The translations under genes and the position numbers were made by a program. Source: Coriobacteriaceae bacterium AF08-21 (GTDB lineage Bacteria; Actinomycetota; Coriobacteriia; Coriobacteriales; Coriobacteriaceae). Taken from it: 64,000 bases of DNA. Shown here one piece after another: positions 1-8,232 of the stretch. The notes under the pieces were generated by a model that saw nothing but the letters and a program-made list of their open reading frames with translations, was not told where the DNA came from and made no database searches. Numbering within the stretch: the stretch's first letter is position 1; each line of letters starts with the position of its first letter. The stretch is from the NCBI GenBank assembly GCA_027687465.1, contig JAQCQR010000012.1:5209-69208 (forward strand), read 5' to 3'.

Positions 1-992
1 CGCTTGGAATCATCGCCGGCGACGGCCTTCTCGAGGTCAGCCATCTCGTAGCATAGGGCGTAAGCCTCGGTGCCCGCGGCGACCTCCTCGCGATGACCGT
101 CCGCAGTCCACACGATCGTCGCATGATCGGCACGCGGATATTCGTTGACCTCGATATAGCACTTATCGAAGCTAATAATCGAGCGCTTGGGCTGCTTGGA
201 GTGGAGCGTAAGACTCACGACGCCCAGCTGCTGCTCGGCGTTTCGGCAGACAATGCCGCCCGCGACATCGACACCAGTCTCGCAGGTGTTGCCGAGCGAA
301 ACAACTTCGGTTGGCCGGCTGGCCATAAACAGGCGCATGACCGAAAGGGCATACACGCCAATATCGAGCATGGCACCGCCGGCAAGGTTGCGATTGTAGA
401 AACGGTTGGTCAGGTCGCCGTACTCCTTGTAGCTACCAAAGTTGAGCTGAGCGAGGTTCATGCGGCCGAACTCGCCGGCATCCATGCGACGACGCAGCTC
501 CTGATACAAGGGCATATGAAGCACCGTGGTAGCGTCCATAAGGACAACGTTGTGCTCGGCGGCAATGGCACGGGCCTCATCGAGTTCAGCGGAATTGAGG
601 GTAATGGCCTTCTCGCAGAGCACGTGCTTGCCGGCTGCCAGGGCAGCGCGCAGATAGGTGATATGAGTGTTGTGCGGGGTAGTGATGTAGACGGCGTCGA
701 TGCCAGGATCGGCGTAGAGGTCCTCAACCGTGTCGTAGACCTTCTCGATGCCATACTGCTCGGCAAAAGCCTGAGCCTTGGACAGCGTACGGTTGGCGAC
801 GCCCGCAAGCTTGCGACCGGCAAGAGCAAGGGACTGAGCCATCTGGTTGGCGATAACGCCGCAACCGATGACGGCCCAATGGAGCTCGGGAGCCGTAAAA
901 ATATCGTCGGGGAACGGCTTGTCCTGGACCGAAGCGAACGCTGCTTTGGCGGCTGCCGCGGCGTCGAGCGGAGCCTGCTTGGAATCTGCCAT
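1..992 (-). CDS. Gfo/Idh/MocA family oxidoreductase (3' end cut by the window edge)
   Basis: NAD(P)-dependent sugar or cyclitol dehydrogenase family protein; the substrate cannot be told from sequence. About 330 codons are visible and no stop is reached before base 1. The N-terminal Rossmann region reads WAVIGCGVIANQMAQSLA, followed by the typical TPHNTHITYL segment and CEKAITLN, which replaces the usual EKP motif carrying the catalytic Lys. The start ATG at 992 is preceded by a strong AGGAGG ribosome site. A run of about 20 residues before the Rossmann fold is Ala-rich. The gene lies downstream of the rplX terminator, so it is a separate transcription unit. Family assignment is firm; the specific reaction is unknown. 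Confidence 0.85.
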   Translation of the reverse strand, partial: MADSKQAPLDAAAAAKAAFASVQDKPFPDDIFTAPELHWAVIGCGVIANQMAQSLALAGRKLAGVANRTLSKAQAFAEQYGIEKVYDTVEDLYADPGIDAVYITTPHNTHITYLRAALAAGKHVLCEKAITLNSAELDEARAIAAEHNVVLMDATTVLHMPLYQELRRRMDAGEFGRMNLAQLNFGSYKEYGDLTNRFYNRNLAGGAMLDIGVYALSVMRLFMASRPTEVVSLGNTCETGVDVAGGIVCRNAEQQLGVVSLTLHSKQPKRSIISFDKCYIEVNEYPRADHATIVWTADGHREEVAAGTEAYALCYEMADLEKAVAGDDSK

Positions 993-1039
993 TATGTGCC
1001 TCCTGTGTCATAGAACGCCTTGCTTTCTGACAGCTCTAT

Positions 1040-1180
1040 ATTCGCACAAACACGCGCTTCTGTGCGCGTTTTTGCGTATCTCACCGCTAAACGATCATTG
1101 TTGTCCCGAAAACGGCGCATCTATACGCATGGGTGTGCAATTAACGCAATCTAACGCGTATAAACGCGCACACAAGCAAT
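1040..1180 (-). promoter_or_regulatory. Probable control region of the oxidoreductase gene with mirrored GCGCGTTT blocks
   Basis: The stretch between the oxidoreductase start and the rplX terminator has no gene. It holds TGTGCGCGTTTTTGCGTAT near 1050-1069 and the inverted relative ACGCGTATAAACGCGCACA near 1156-1174. Paired blocks like this upstream of a sugar-dehydrogenase gene could be operators for a LacI- or GntR-type regulator, but no regulator gene is visible. This is inference from repeat symmetry only. Confidence 0.3.
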
Positions 1181-1218
1181 TTGTACAGCGCACCCGCTCA
1201 TCTATGCTTGCCCATTAA

Positions 1219-1251
1219 GGGCACTCATTTAAGTCTGTCCCCAATGAGTGC
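1219..1251. repeat. Short hairpin of the GGGGACAG type
   Basis: The sequence GCACTCATT, a central TAAGTCTGTCCCC and AATGAGTGC forms a 9-bp inverted repeat around a GGGGACAG core (read on the minus strand). Related cores occur at 24820, 26771, 61261, 61319 and 63935, so it looks like a dispersed REP-like element. Confidence 0.5.
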
Positions 1252-1261
1252 AATGAGTAGG

Positions 1262-1303
1262 GATAGAAAAAGGCCCGGGTGCCGTGGGGCATCCGGGCCT
1301 TTG
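1262..1303 (-). terminator. Intrinsic terminator after rplX
   Basis: A GC-rich hairpin (AAAGGCCCGG, loop, CCGGGCCTTT) followed on the minus strand by a T-run ends the rplC-rplX operon. Its presence directly after rplX means the usual continuation (rplE, rpsN, rpsH and so on) is not part of this transcription unit. Confidence 0.85.
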
Positions 1304-1329
1304 CTAGCAACTTAACTGTTGCGGGCAGC

Positions 1330-1635
1330 TTAGAACTTGTGGCCGCACTTCTTGCAGACGCGCAGCTTGTTCTTGCCGTCCTTCTCGTGACCGACGCGGG
1401 TAACCTTACCGCACTCGGGGCAGACGAGATTGACGTTGGAGGCGTCGATGGGAGCCTCCTGCGAAACGATGCCGCCCTGCTGGTTGGCAGCGTTGGGCTT
1501 GACGGCCTTCTTGACGACCGAAACGCCCTCGACAACGACCTTGTTCTCGGCGGGGAGAGCACGCAGGACAACGCCCTGCTTGCCGCGATCCTTACCAGAG
1601 AGAACCTGGACCTTATCGCCCTTCTTGATATACAT
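1330..1635 (-). CDS. rplX: 50S ribosomal protein L24
   Basis: Large-subunit assembly-initiating protein, 101 aa. The N-terminal KOW motif ([18 protein letters not shown], residues 4-21) binds 23S rRNA near the exit tunnel. The C-terminal part carries CPEC and CKKC pairs (about residues 73-97), a zinc-ribbon form of L24. It is the last gene of this ribosomal block, 13 bp after rplN, and is followed by a terminator. Confidence 0.97.
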   Translation of the reverse strand: MYIKKGDKVQVLSGKDRGKQGVVLRALPAENKVVVEGVSVVKKAVKPNAANQQGGIVSQEAPIDASNVNLVCPECGKVTRVGHEKDGKNKLRVCKKCGHKF

Positions 1636-1648
1636 ATATCTCCCCTAA

Positions 1649-2017
1649 CTACAGGGTCTCGGGAGCGAGCGAGACGATCTTCATGTACTTCTTGTCACGA
1701 AGCTCGCGAGCGACGGGCCCGAAGATACGGGTGCCGACGGGCGAACCATCGTTGTTGATGACAACGCAGGCGTTCTCATCAAAGCGAATGTAGGAGCCAT
1801 CCTTGCGGCGGATCTCCTTAACGGTGCGAACGACGACGCAACGGACAACGTCCTTCTTCTTGACGTTGGCGCCAGGGGTAGCCTCCTGGACAGCACCGAT
1901 GAACACATCGCCGATGCCTGCATAACGACGCTTGGAACCGCCAAGCACCTTGATGCAGCGAATCTTGCGAGCGCCGGAGTTGTCGGCGACGTTCAGCATG
2001 GTTTGCATCTGAATCAT
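1649..2017 (-). CDS. rplN: 50S ribosomal protein L14
   Basis: Core 50S protein at the subunit interface, 122 aa, the family's standard length. It begins [19 protein letters not shown] and contains the conserved [10 protein letters not shown] segment and the C-terminal GPVARELR motif. It is separated from rpsQ by a 118-bp gap, unusually large for this operon; that gap contains a partial inverted repeat (CCGAAGA near 2043 against TCTTCGG near 2112). Confidence 0.98.
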   Translation of the reverse strand: MIQMQTMLNVADNSGARKIRCIKVLGGSKRRYAGIGDVFIGAVQEATPGANVKKKDVVRCVVVRTVKEIRRKDGSYIRFDENACVVINNDGSPVGTRIFGPVARELRDKKYMKIVSLAPETL

Positions 2018-2135
2018 GGTAGATGTTCCTCCGAACTAAGAACCGAAGAGAGGTGCGCAGCCTTTAGACGGCCTGTGGTATACAAACCAGGCATACGCAC
2101 ATCTTCGGAAACGTACAAGTCGTAAGAGCGACTGC

Positions 2136-2396
2136 TTATTTAGCGCGCTCGACGACCTCGATGAGGCGCCAACGCTTCATCTTGGACATAGGACGGGTCT
2201 CCATAACGCGGACGGTGTCGCCCACGCCAGCCGTGCACTCCTCGTCGTGAGCGTGCAGCTTCTTGGAGCTGGTCATCATCTTGCCGTACTTGGGGTGACG
2301 CTTGCGCTCGGTGATGGTGACGACAATGGTCTTGGCACCGGAGACGGAGGTAACGACACCCGTACGGACCTTACGCGAGTTACGCGAATCAGTCAT
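2136..2396 (-). CDS. rpsQ: 30S ribosomal protein S17
   Basis: Early-binding 16S rRNA protein, 86 aa. The OB-fold signature VTSVSGAKTIVVTITERKRH near the N terminus and the ECTAGVGDTVRVMETRPMSK block identify it. It lies 16 bp after rpmC in the S10-type operon, preceded by an AAGGAGA ribosome site. Confidence 0.98.
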   Translation of the reverse strand: MTDSRNSRKVRTGVVTSVSGAKTIVVTITERKRHPKYGKMMTSSKKLHAHDEECTAGVGDTVRVMETRPMSKMKRWRLIEVVERAK

Positions 2397-2412
2397 GTTC
2401 TCTCCTTAGGTC

Positions 2413-2628
2413 CTACTCGGCGACAGCGGACTTCTCCGCTGCGATCTCGCGGGCGCGCTGCTCCGTGAGGACGCGAGCGATGTCCTTCTTCACGGTGTTG
2501 ACGCGAGCGGTGTTGTCCAGCTGGCTGGTGGCCATCTGGAAACGAAGGTTAAAGAGCTCGGCGCGCATTTCCTTCAGCTTCTCAACGAGCTGAGCGTCCG
2601 AGAGCTCACGAATCTCTGCGGGCTTCAT
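2413..2628 (-). CDS. rpmC: 50S ribosomal protein L29
   Basis: Small helical 50S protein at the peptide exit site, 71 aa. It begins [20 protein letters not shown] and has the family's ELFNLRFQMATSQLDN segment. Its start codon overlaps the stop of rplP (ATGA type), so the two are translationally coupled. Confidence 0.97.
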   Translation of the reverse strand: MKPAEIRELSDAQLVEKLKEMRAELFNLRFQMATSQLDNTARVNTVKKDIARVLTEQRAREIAAEKSAVAE

Positions 2629-3131
2629 TAGTTCTCCTCCTTGGCGGCGGCGGCGTCCTCAGCAGCCCACTTGGCCTCGAGAGCGGCCTCCTCAGCCATC
2701 TCCTTCTCGATGCGCTGCTCAGCGTTCTTAGCAGCAACAATCTTGGTCTTGATGGGGAGCTTGTGCTGCGCAAGACGCAGAGCCTCGCGAGCGACCTCCT
2801 CGGGAACACCCTTGACCTCGAACATGATGCGGCCGGGCTTGACGACGGCCACCCACTCCTCGGGGTTACCCTTACCAGAACCCATGCGAGTCTCGGCAGG
2901 CTTCTTGGTGATGGGCTTATCGGGGAAGATCGTGATGTAGACACGACCGCCACGCTTCATGTAGCGGGTCATGGCAATACGAGCGGCCTCGATCTGACGG
3001 TTGGTGATCCAATGGGCCTCGAGAGCCTGGATACCAAACTCGCCGAAATGCAGCTCGGTATTACCCTTGGCCTGGCCCTTCATGGAGCCACGCTGCACCT
3101 TGCGGTGAAGAATACGCTTAGGGGCAAGCAC
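2628..3131 (-). CDS. rplP: 50S ribosomal protein L16 with C-terminal extension
   Basis: 50S protein that helps build the A-site region. It is 167 aa, against about 138-145 for most L16. The first 137 residues match the family ([44 protein letters not shown]). The extra 30 residues are Ala/Glu/Lys-rich and end in EEN, a low-complexity tail. Start and stop both overlap neighbouring ribosomal genes by one or more bases. Confidence 0.97.
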   Translation of the reverse strand: MLAPKRILHRKVQRGSMKGQAKGNTELHFGEFGIQALEAHWITNRQIEAARIAMTRYMKRGGRVYITIFPDKPITKKPAETRMGSGKGNPEEWVAVVKPGRIMFEVKGVPEEVAREALRLAQHKLPIKTKIVAAKNAEQRIEKEMAEEAALEAKWAAEDAAAAKEEN

Positions 3132-3841
3132 TACTGACCCCTCCTCTCGGAGTTACGACGACGAGGACGGGAAGAGCCCTCGAGTGCAGGGTTGGGAACA
3201 GGCTGGCCCGGGAGCTTCTCGCCCAGGTAGATCCAGACCTTCACGCCGCAAGCGCCCATGGTGGTGCTGGCGACAGCCGTGCCGTAGTCGATCTTGGCAC
3301 GGAGGGTGTGCAGAGGCACGCGACCCTCGCGGTACCACTCACGACGGCCCATCTCGGCGCCGCCGAGACGACCGGAGCACTGGATACGGATGCCCTTAGC
3401 GCCGGCCTTGCGGGCGGACTGGACAGCCTTGCGCATAGCGCGACGGAAGGCAACGCGGCCCTCGAGCTGCTCGGCAATGGACTGAGCAACGAGGTTGGCG
3501 TCGAGCTCGGGGCGCTTGATCTCGACAACGTCGACGGAGAGCTGGCCCTTGGAGACGCCAGCGACCTTCTCGAGCTCGGTGCGGAGGGTATCGATCTCGG
3601 CACCCTTCTTACCGATGACAACGCCGGGGCGAGCGGTGAGGATGATGACCTTCACCTTGTCGCCAGCGCGCTCGATCTCGACGCGGGAGACAGCTGCGCG
3701 GGAAAGACGCTTCTCGAGGTACTTGCGGATCTCGAGATCGTTACCGAGGGTCTTAGCGTAATCCTTCTCTGCGAACCAACGGGAGCGCCAGTTCTCGGTG
3801 ATGCCAAGACGGAAGCCGGTGGGGTAGACTTTCTGACCCAT
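3131..3841 (-). CDS. rpsC: 30S ribosomal protein S3
   Basis: 30S head protein at the mRNA entry channel, 236 aa. It begins [18 protein letters not shown], has the KH domain GxxG-type motif [10 protein letters not shown] (about residues 75-84), and the [19 protein letters not shown] block. The C-terminal tail is Arg/Ser-rich. It sits 6 bp downstream of rplV. Confidence 0.98.
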   Translation of the reverse strand: MGQKVYPTGFRLGITENWRSRWFAEKDYAKTLGNDLEIRKYLEKRLSRAAVSRVEIERAGDKVKVIILTARPGVVIGKKGAEIDTLRTELEKVAGVSKGQLSVDVVEIKRPELDANLVAQSIAEQLEGRVAFRRAMRKAVQSARKAGAKGIRIQCSGRLGGAEMGRREWYREGRVPLHTLRAKIDYGTAVASTTMGACGVKVWIYLGEKLPGQPVPNPALEGSSRPRRRNSERRGQ

Positions 3842-3847
3842 ACAGCT

Positions 3848-4219
3848 TTACGCCTCCTTTCGAGGAGCAACGACGACGGTGATGTGGGAAGTACGCTTCA
3901 GAATGCGAGAAGCGGAACCCTTGGCGCGGGGACGGATGCGCTTAAGCGTCGGACCCTCGTCAACATAGGCAGCGGCGACAACCAGGTTGTCGGCACGCAG
4001 ACCGTTGTTGTTCTCGGCGTTCGCAACGGCGGAACGGAGAACCTTCTCGACATCCACGGCGACGGCGCGGTCGCAGAAGTGGAGGATGTCGAAGGCCTGA
4101 GCGACAGGCTTGCGGCGGATCAGATCGACCACCAGGCGGGCCTTGCTGGGGGAAACACGCACGTACTTAGCGACGGCGCGAACCTCGGTGGCCTCAGTTT
4201 CAATAGACTTAGTTGCCAT
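3848..4219 (-). CDS. rplV: 50S ribosomal protein L22
   Basis: 50S protein lining the exit tunnel, 123 aa. The signature [19 protein letters not shown] and the C-terminal beta-hairpin [17 protein letters not shown] are clear. The N terminus carries about 12 extra acidic residues before the conserved core. It follows rpsS by 14 bp. Confidence 0.98.
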   Translation of the reverse strand: MATKSIETEATEVRAVAKYVRVSPSKARLVVDLIRRKPVAQAFDILHFCDRAVAVDVEKVLRSAVANAENNNGLRADNLVVAAAYVDEGPTLKRIRPRAKGSASRILKRTSHITVVVAPRKEA

Positions 4220-4233
4220 TTACGGTTAACCCC

Positions 4234-4494
4234 CTATTTGGCCTTGTGGCCACGGAACGTACGAGTCGGCGCGAACTCGCCGAGCTTGTGACCAACCATG
4301 GACTCGGTAACATACACGGGCACATGCTTGCGGCCGTCGTGGACGGCGATGGTGTGACCAACCATCTCGGGGAAGATGGTGGACGCGCGGGACCAGGTCT
4401 TCACGACGTCCTTCTTGCCAGCCTCGTTCATCGCGGTGATACGCGAGAGAAGGCGAGTCTCCACGAACGGGCCCTTTTTGAGACTTCTGCTCAT
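4234..4494 (-). CDS. rpsS: 30S ribosomal protein S19
   Basis: 30S head protein that pairs with S13, 86 aa. It begins [19 protein letters not shown] and ends [15 protein letters not shown], both diagnostic. It is placed between rplB and rplV as in the classical S10 operon, with a GGAGAAA ribosome site. Confidence 0.98.
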   Translation of the reverse strand: MSRSLKKGPFVETRLLSRITAMNEAGKKDVVKTWSRASTIFPEMVGHTIAVHDGRKHVPVYVTESMVGHKLGEFAPTRTFRGHKAK

Positions 4495-4526
4495 AAGTGC
4501 TTTCTCCTAAAACTCGGTATCCGAAA

Positions 4527-5357
4527 TTACTTCTTACGGCGACGAATGATGTGCTGGTTCGAGACCTTCTTCTTCTTGCGCGTACGAAGGCCCTTCGTCG
4601 GCTTACCCCAGGGGGTAACGGAGGGACGACCAGAGGTGTGGTTCTTGCCCTCGCCACCGCCGTGCGGGTGGTCGACAGGGTTCATGACGGTACCGCGGAC
4701 GGTCGGGCGCACGTTCATGTGACGCTTACGGCCGGCCTTGCCGATGACGATGTTGGAGTGATCGGCGTTGCCGACCTCACCGACGGTGGCGCGGCAGGTA
4801 ACGAGGATGCGGCGCATCTCGGAGGAAGGCATACGGACGATGGCGTACTTGCCCTCCTTACCCATCAGCTGGCAGGAGTTACCGGCGGAACGGGCGATAG
4901 CAGCGCCCTTGCCCGGCTGGAACTCGACGGCGTGGATGAGCGTACCGACGGGGATGTCGGCGAGGGGCAGAGCGTTGCCCGGCTTGATGTCGGCGTCAGA
5001 ACCGGACATGATGGTCTGACCGACCTCGAGGCCCTTGGGGGCCAGGATGTAGCGCTTCTCACCGTCAGCGTAGTGCAGCAGAGCGATGCGAGCGGAACGG
5101 TTCGGATCGTACTCGATCGTGGCAACCTTGGCGGGCACGCCGTCCTTGTTGCGCTTGAAGTCGATCACGCGGTAACGACGCTTCACGCCGCCGCCCTGGT
5201 GGCGGGTGGTGATGCGGCCGTTGTTGTTACGACCGGCCTTCTTGGGCAGGGGCTCGAGAAGAGACTTCTCGGGCTTGGTGCAGGTGATCTCAGAGAAATC
5301 GGAGATCGTCTGCCAACGCCTACCAGCGGAGGTCGGCTTAAGGTGCTTTACAGCCAT
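4527..5357 (-). CDS. rplB: 50S ribosomal protein L2
   Basis: Peptidyl-transferase-centre protein, 276 aa. The open frame continues 25 codons upstream, but the ATG at 5357 ([15 protein letters not shown]) matches the family start and has a GAAAGGGA ribosome site. Conserved blocks include [16 protein letters not shown] and [13 protein letters not shown], the latter containing the histidine important for peptidyl transfer. A 179-bp gap with a hairpin and a promoter-like motif precedes it, so it may head its own transcript. Confidence 0.98.
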   Translation of the reverse strand: MAVKHLKPTSAGRRWQTISDFSEITCTKPEKSLLEPLPKKAGRNNNGRITTRHQGGGVKRRYRVIDFKRNKDGVPAKVATIEYDPNRSARIALLHYADGEKRYILAPKGLEVGQTIMSGSDADIKPGNALPLADIPVGTLIHAVEFQPGKGAAIARSAGNSCQLMGKEGKYAIVRMPSSEMRRILVTCRATVGEVGNADHSNIVIGKAGRKRHMNVRPTVRGTVMNPVDHPHGGGEGKNHTSGRPSVTPWGKPTKGLRTRKKKKVSNQHIIRRRKK

Positions 5358-5437
5358 TACAATCCCTTTCAATAGGAATCCGTTAGCCATCGCAGACAGG
5401 GATTCGAGGTTCTGCCTCGGGTGCGATGACACCGGAC

Positions 5438-5463
5438 GTATACACGGTTCCGGGCGTGTCCAT
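5438..5463 (-). promoter_or_regulatory. 26-bp promoter-like motif upstream of rplB (copy 2)
   Basis: Read on the minus strand this is ATGGACACGCCCGGAACCGT followed by GTATAC. It matches 23 of 26 positions of the block upstream of rplC at 7303-7328. The TATAC end could be a -10 element. Recurrence before two ribosomal blocks suggests a shared promoter or regulator site; not proven. Confidence 0.45.
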
Positions 5464-5481
5464 TTTATACGCCCAAAACCT

Positions 5482-5519
5482 TGAGCTCTCGCCTCCCCTA
5501 GTTGGGAGGCATGAGCTCA
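5482..5519 (-). terminator. Strong hairpin between rplW and rplB (attenuator or weak terminator)
   Basis: TGAGCTC and GCCTCCC pair with GGGAGGC and GAGCTCA around a 6-base loop. On the minus strand it is followed by the moderately T-rich AAGGTTTTGG. It lies directly before the promoter-like motif at 5438-5463, so the S10-type operon may be split here into rplCDW and rplB-rplX. Confidence 0.5.
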
Positions 5520-5536
5520 CTCAACAGCAGCGAGTC

Positions 5537-5824
5537 TTAGGCCTGGTTGCCAAAGACCTCGATGGTGTCGCCCTCGGCCAGCGTGACGATGGCCTTCTTC
5601 CAAGAACGGGTCTTGCCGGCGACATAGCGCACGCGCTTGGTCTTGGGCTTGACCGTCAGGGTGTTCACGCGAACGACCTTGACGCCGAAGATCTCCTCGA
5701 CAGCGTCCTTGATCTGATACTTGTTAGCATCCTTGGCGACCTCGAACGTGTACTTGTTCAGCTCCATGCCGGAGAAGGAACGCTCGGACACGATCGGACG
5801 GATGATGATCTCGTGGGCGGTCAT
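5537..5824 (-). CDS. rplW: 50S ribosomal protein L23
   Basis: Exit-tunnel protein and docking site for trigger factor and SRP, 95 aa. It has the family motifs IIIRPIVSERS (residues 6-16) and YTFEVAKDANKYQIKDAVEEIFGVKV. Its start abuts the rplD stop (5824/5825), so the two are coupled. Confidence 0.97.
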   Translation of the reverse strand: MTAHEIIIRPIVSERSFSGMELNKYTFEVAKDANKYQIKDAVEEIFGVKVVRVNTLTVKPKTKRVRYVAGKTRSWKKAIVTLAEGDTIEVFGNQA

Positions 5825-6451
5825 TTATGCAAGCACCTCCCCGAAGTGAGCGGCGATGTCGGCGGGCATCAGCACAGCGTTGTTGTTGACGAGATCGTAG
5901 GTGTTGGCCTCGTCGGCAGTGATGATGAACGTCTTGGGAATGTTGCGGAACGACAGGTAGGCGTTGACGTCCTCATCGCGAACGATGATGGTCAGACGCT
6001 TGCCCTCAAGGCCGAGAGCCTTGAGCATGGCGACGGCAGCCTTGGTGGAAGGCTTCTCGAAGCCGTAGTCGTCAACGAGCACGAGCTCGCCATCGGCCAG
6101 CTTGGCGGACAGCGCGGAGCGCATAGCCAGCTTGACCTCCTTGTTGTTCATACGCTTAGCGTAGGAACGGGGCTTGGGGGCGAAGACAACGCCACCGTGA
6201 CGCCACTGGGCAGCACGGATGGAACCCTGGCGGGCACGGCCGGTGCCCTTCTGACGCCAAGGCTTCTTGCCGCCACCGGAAACCTCAGAGCGGCCCTTAG
6301 CGGACTGGGTGCCCTGACGCCAAGAGGCCATCTGGCACTTGACGATGTGGTGCATAACGTGGATGTTCGGCTCGATACCGTACACCTCAGCGGCGAGCTC
6401 GGCCTCGGCGACCTTCTTGCCCTCGCTGTTCTTTACTTCAAACTTTGCCAT
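5825..6451 (-). CDS. rplD: 50S ribosomal protein L4
   Basis: 50S protein with an extended loop in the exit tunnel, 208 aa. The conserved loop GGGKKPWRQKGTGRARQGS (about residues 60-78) and the Rossmann-like C-terminal half are present. No obvious leader structure for L4 autoregulation was recognised upstream of rplC, though one cannot be excluded. Confidence 0.97.
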   Translation of the reverse strand: MAKFEVKNSEGKKVAEAELAAEVYGIEPNIHVMHHIVKCQMASWRQGTQSAKGRSEVSGGGKKPWRQKGTGRARQGSIRAAQWRHGGVVFAPKPRSYAKRMNNKEVKLAMRSALSAKLADGELVLVDDYGFEKPSTKAAVAMLKALGLEGKRLTIIVRDEDVNAYLSFRNIPKTFIITADEANTYDLVNNNAVLMPADIAAHFGEVLA

Positions 6452-6497
6452 TTAAGTGTTCTCCTTGGTATGACGCTGGGCTAAATGGGCTGGGCCC

Positions 6498-7118
6498 TTA
6501 GGCCATACGGATGGCGACGAGACCATTCTTGGCACCCGGGACAGCGCCCTTGACCAAGATGAGGTTCTGCTCGGCATCGATGCGGACAACGGAAAGGTTC
6601 TTGACGGTAACGCGCTCGTTACCCATGTGACCGGCCATCTTGACGCCCTTGAGGACGCGCGCAGGATAGGCGCACTGACCGATAGAACCGGGGTGACGCT
6701 GGAAGTGAGAACCATGCGTCATAGGACCGCGGCGCTGACCCCAGCGCTTGATGCGACCCTGGAAGCCCTTACCCTTGGAGGTACCGATGACGTCGACCTT
6801 CTCGACATCAGCGAAATCAGCGACGGTGACGACCTCGCCGACCTTGTGCTCCTCGCCGTTCTCGACGCGGACCTCACGAAGGAAGCGGACAGGCTCGACG
6901 CCAGCCTTGGCGAAGTGACCAGCCATGGGCTTGTTCACGTTCTTGGCCTTGATGTCGCCGAAACCGATCTGGACGGCGTCATAGCCGTCGGTTGCCTGAG
7001 TTTTAACCTGCGAGACAGCGCAGGGGCCAGCCTGGATGACCGTGACGGGAACGACGTTGTCGTCCTCGTCCCAAACCTGGGTCATGCCAATCTTGCGGCC
7101 GAGAATCATGCTGATCAA
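6498..7118 (-). CDS. rplC: 50S ribosomal protein L3
   Basis: Early-assembly 50S protein, 206 aa from a TTG start ([14 protein letters not shown]). An ATG at 7109 would remove three residues; the TTG is preferred because GGGA lies 7 bases upstream. The glycine-rich extended loop [20 protein letters not shown] is intact. It is the first gene of the block: rpsJ (S10), its usual upstream neighbour, lies 14 kb away at 21040. Confidence 0.96.
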   Translation of the reverse strand: MISMILGRKIGMTQVWDEDDNVVPVTVIQAGPCAVSQVKTQATDGYDAVQIGFGDIKAKNVNKPMAGHFAKAGVEPVRFLREVRVENGEEHKVGEVVTVADFADVEKVDVIGTSKGKGFQGRIKRWGQRRGPMTHGSHFQRHPGSIGQCAYPARVLKGVKMAGHMGNERVTVKNLSVVRIDAEQNLILVKGAVPGAKNGLVAIRMA

Positions 7119-7302
7119 GATATGATCCCAACTCTCGCGTGGTCTTGGGACAATGCGTACACCACCGAGCGTACGCCCCTAGAGGACCACTACTTACACG
7201 ACGTGCTCCCCAGCCTTGTATTGCGTCCGGACTACCTGACAACCCTATTAAGCAGGCATTTTGTCCAGCCAGAATACTCCCCTGGTTTCACACAGCTGTT
7301 TA

Positions 7303-7328
7303 GTATACACGGCTGCGGGCGTATCCAT
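7303..7328 (-). promoter_or_regulatory. 26-bp promoter-like motif upstream of rplC (copy 1)
   Basis: On the minus strand it reads ATGGATACGCCCGCAGCCGT followed by GTATAC, extending into TATACT, a good -10 box. The start codon of rplC is about 185 bp downstream, leaving room for a leader. It is nearly identical to the block before rplB. It is the best promoter candidate for the rplC operon, although the matching -35 is weak. Confidence 0.5.
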
Positions 7329-7373
7329 CGAGATTCATATTTCACTCACATTGTTTACGCAGGTAAAGTGCGT

Positions 7374-7545
7374 GGAGTCGCCTGGGCTTGGCAGAGGGGC
7401 GGCGAAATTTATTAAGTTTGCTGCTCTACAGTCCTGCGCAAGACGGAAAGCACATTAAGTGCTTTCCTTTGCGTGCGGAACTCGCGACAAACTTAATATA
7501 TTTCGCCGCCCCTCCGCCAAGCTCGGGAGACGACACGTTGATGTC
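7374..7545. repeat. Long inverted-repeat element 1
   Basis: A near-perfect inverted repeat of about 170 bp with the palindromic centre AGCACATTAAGTGCT. Outer arms are CTTGGCAGAGGGGCGGCGAA on the left and its near-complement ending CCCCTCCGCCAAG on the right. The inner about 80 bp (AAGTTTGCTGCTC at the left edge, GCGACAAACTTA at the right) is identical to element 2 at 24655, but the outer arms differ and still pair. It lies between the phosphatase gene and the rplC promoter. Confidence 0.85.
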
Positions 7546-7566
7546 TGCTTAACTCTGCTCACTCAG

Positions 7567-8193
7567 CTAATGACTTTGTTGGGGGTCCACTATTTGCTGG
7601 AGGGTGAACTTGCATTGCATTGGCTCGCCTTCTGCTTGTGGCTTTGCCTCGTCAAAATCGAAGATCATGATGGCGCAGTTGGGGAGTTTTGTTGGGAGCT
7701 CGAAGCCCTCTGGGGCTGCAGCCTTGATGAATTGGCGGCTGGCGCTGCCGTGGCTTACTGCCAGGAGGGTTTCGATGCCCTCGACGCCCATGATATCGGT
7801 GAGAGTGTCTACCATGCGCTCTTGCAGCGCGCGGCTTCCTTCTCCTCCGAAGGGGACCAGGTCCTCGCCCGGATCCCAGACGTCGGTGGGAAGGGCGTCG
7901 TGGGGGCCTTCTTCGAAGGTGCCGTAGCAGCGCTCGATAATGCCTTTGCAGGGCTCGACTGCTGCGTCCGGGTCGATGAGCTCGCATGCGACGAGCTGAG
8001 CTGTGTCCATGGCTCGGCCTAAGGGTGATGAGACCACTTTGTCGGGAACGACGCCGTGGGCCTTGAGCCATGCGGCTGCCGCCCGTGCCTGCTGGCGGCC
8101 CAGATCGGTGAGCGGAGAATCGCAGCGACCCTGGACGAGCTTTTTGACGTTGAATTCCGTCTGACCATGACGAAGTAGATATAGACGCTTCAT
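7567..8193 (-). CDS. Histidine phosphatase family protein (phosphoglycerate mutase-like)
   Basis: Cytoplasmic branch-1 histidine phosphatase, 208 aa. The catalytic RHGQTEFN motif is at residues 8-15 and the second catalytic His sits in LLAVSHGSASRQFI (about residue 155). The substrate is unknown; such proteins range from phosphoglycerate mutases to alpha-ribazole phosphatases. No cobalamin genes are nearby, so I give no specific name. It is a single gene between the CDF transporter and element 1. Confidence 0.85.
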   Translation of the reverse strand: MKRLYLLRHGQTEFNVKKLVQGRCDSPLTDLGRQQARAAAAWLKAHGVVPDKVVSSPLGRAMDTAQLVACELIDPDAAVEPCKGIIERCYGTFEEGPHDALPTDVWDPGEDLVPFGGEGSRALQERMVDTLTDIMGVEGIETLLAVSHGSASRQFIKAAAPEGFELPTKLPNCAIMIFDFDEAKPQAEGEPMQCKFTLQQIVDPQQSH

Positions 8194-8232
8194 GCTCTCC
8201 CCTTCTGTATACCTAGCTTTACCGGCGCAGCC

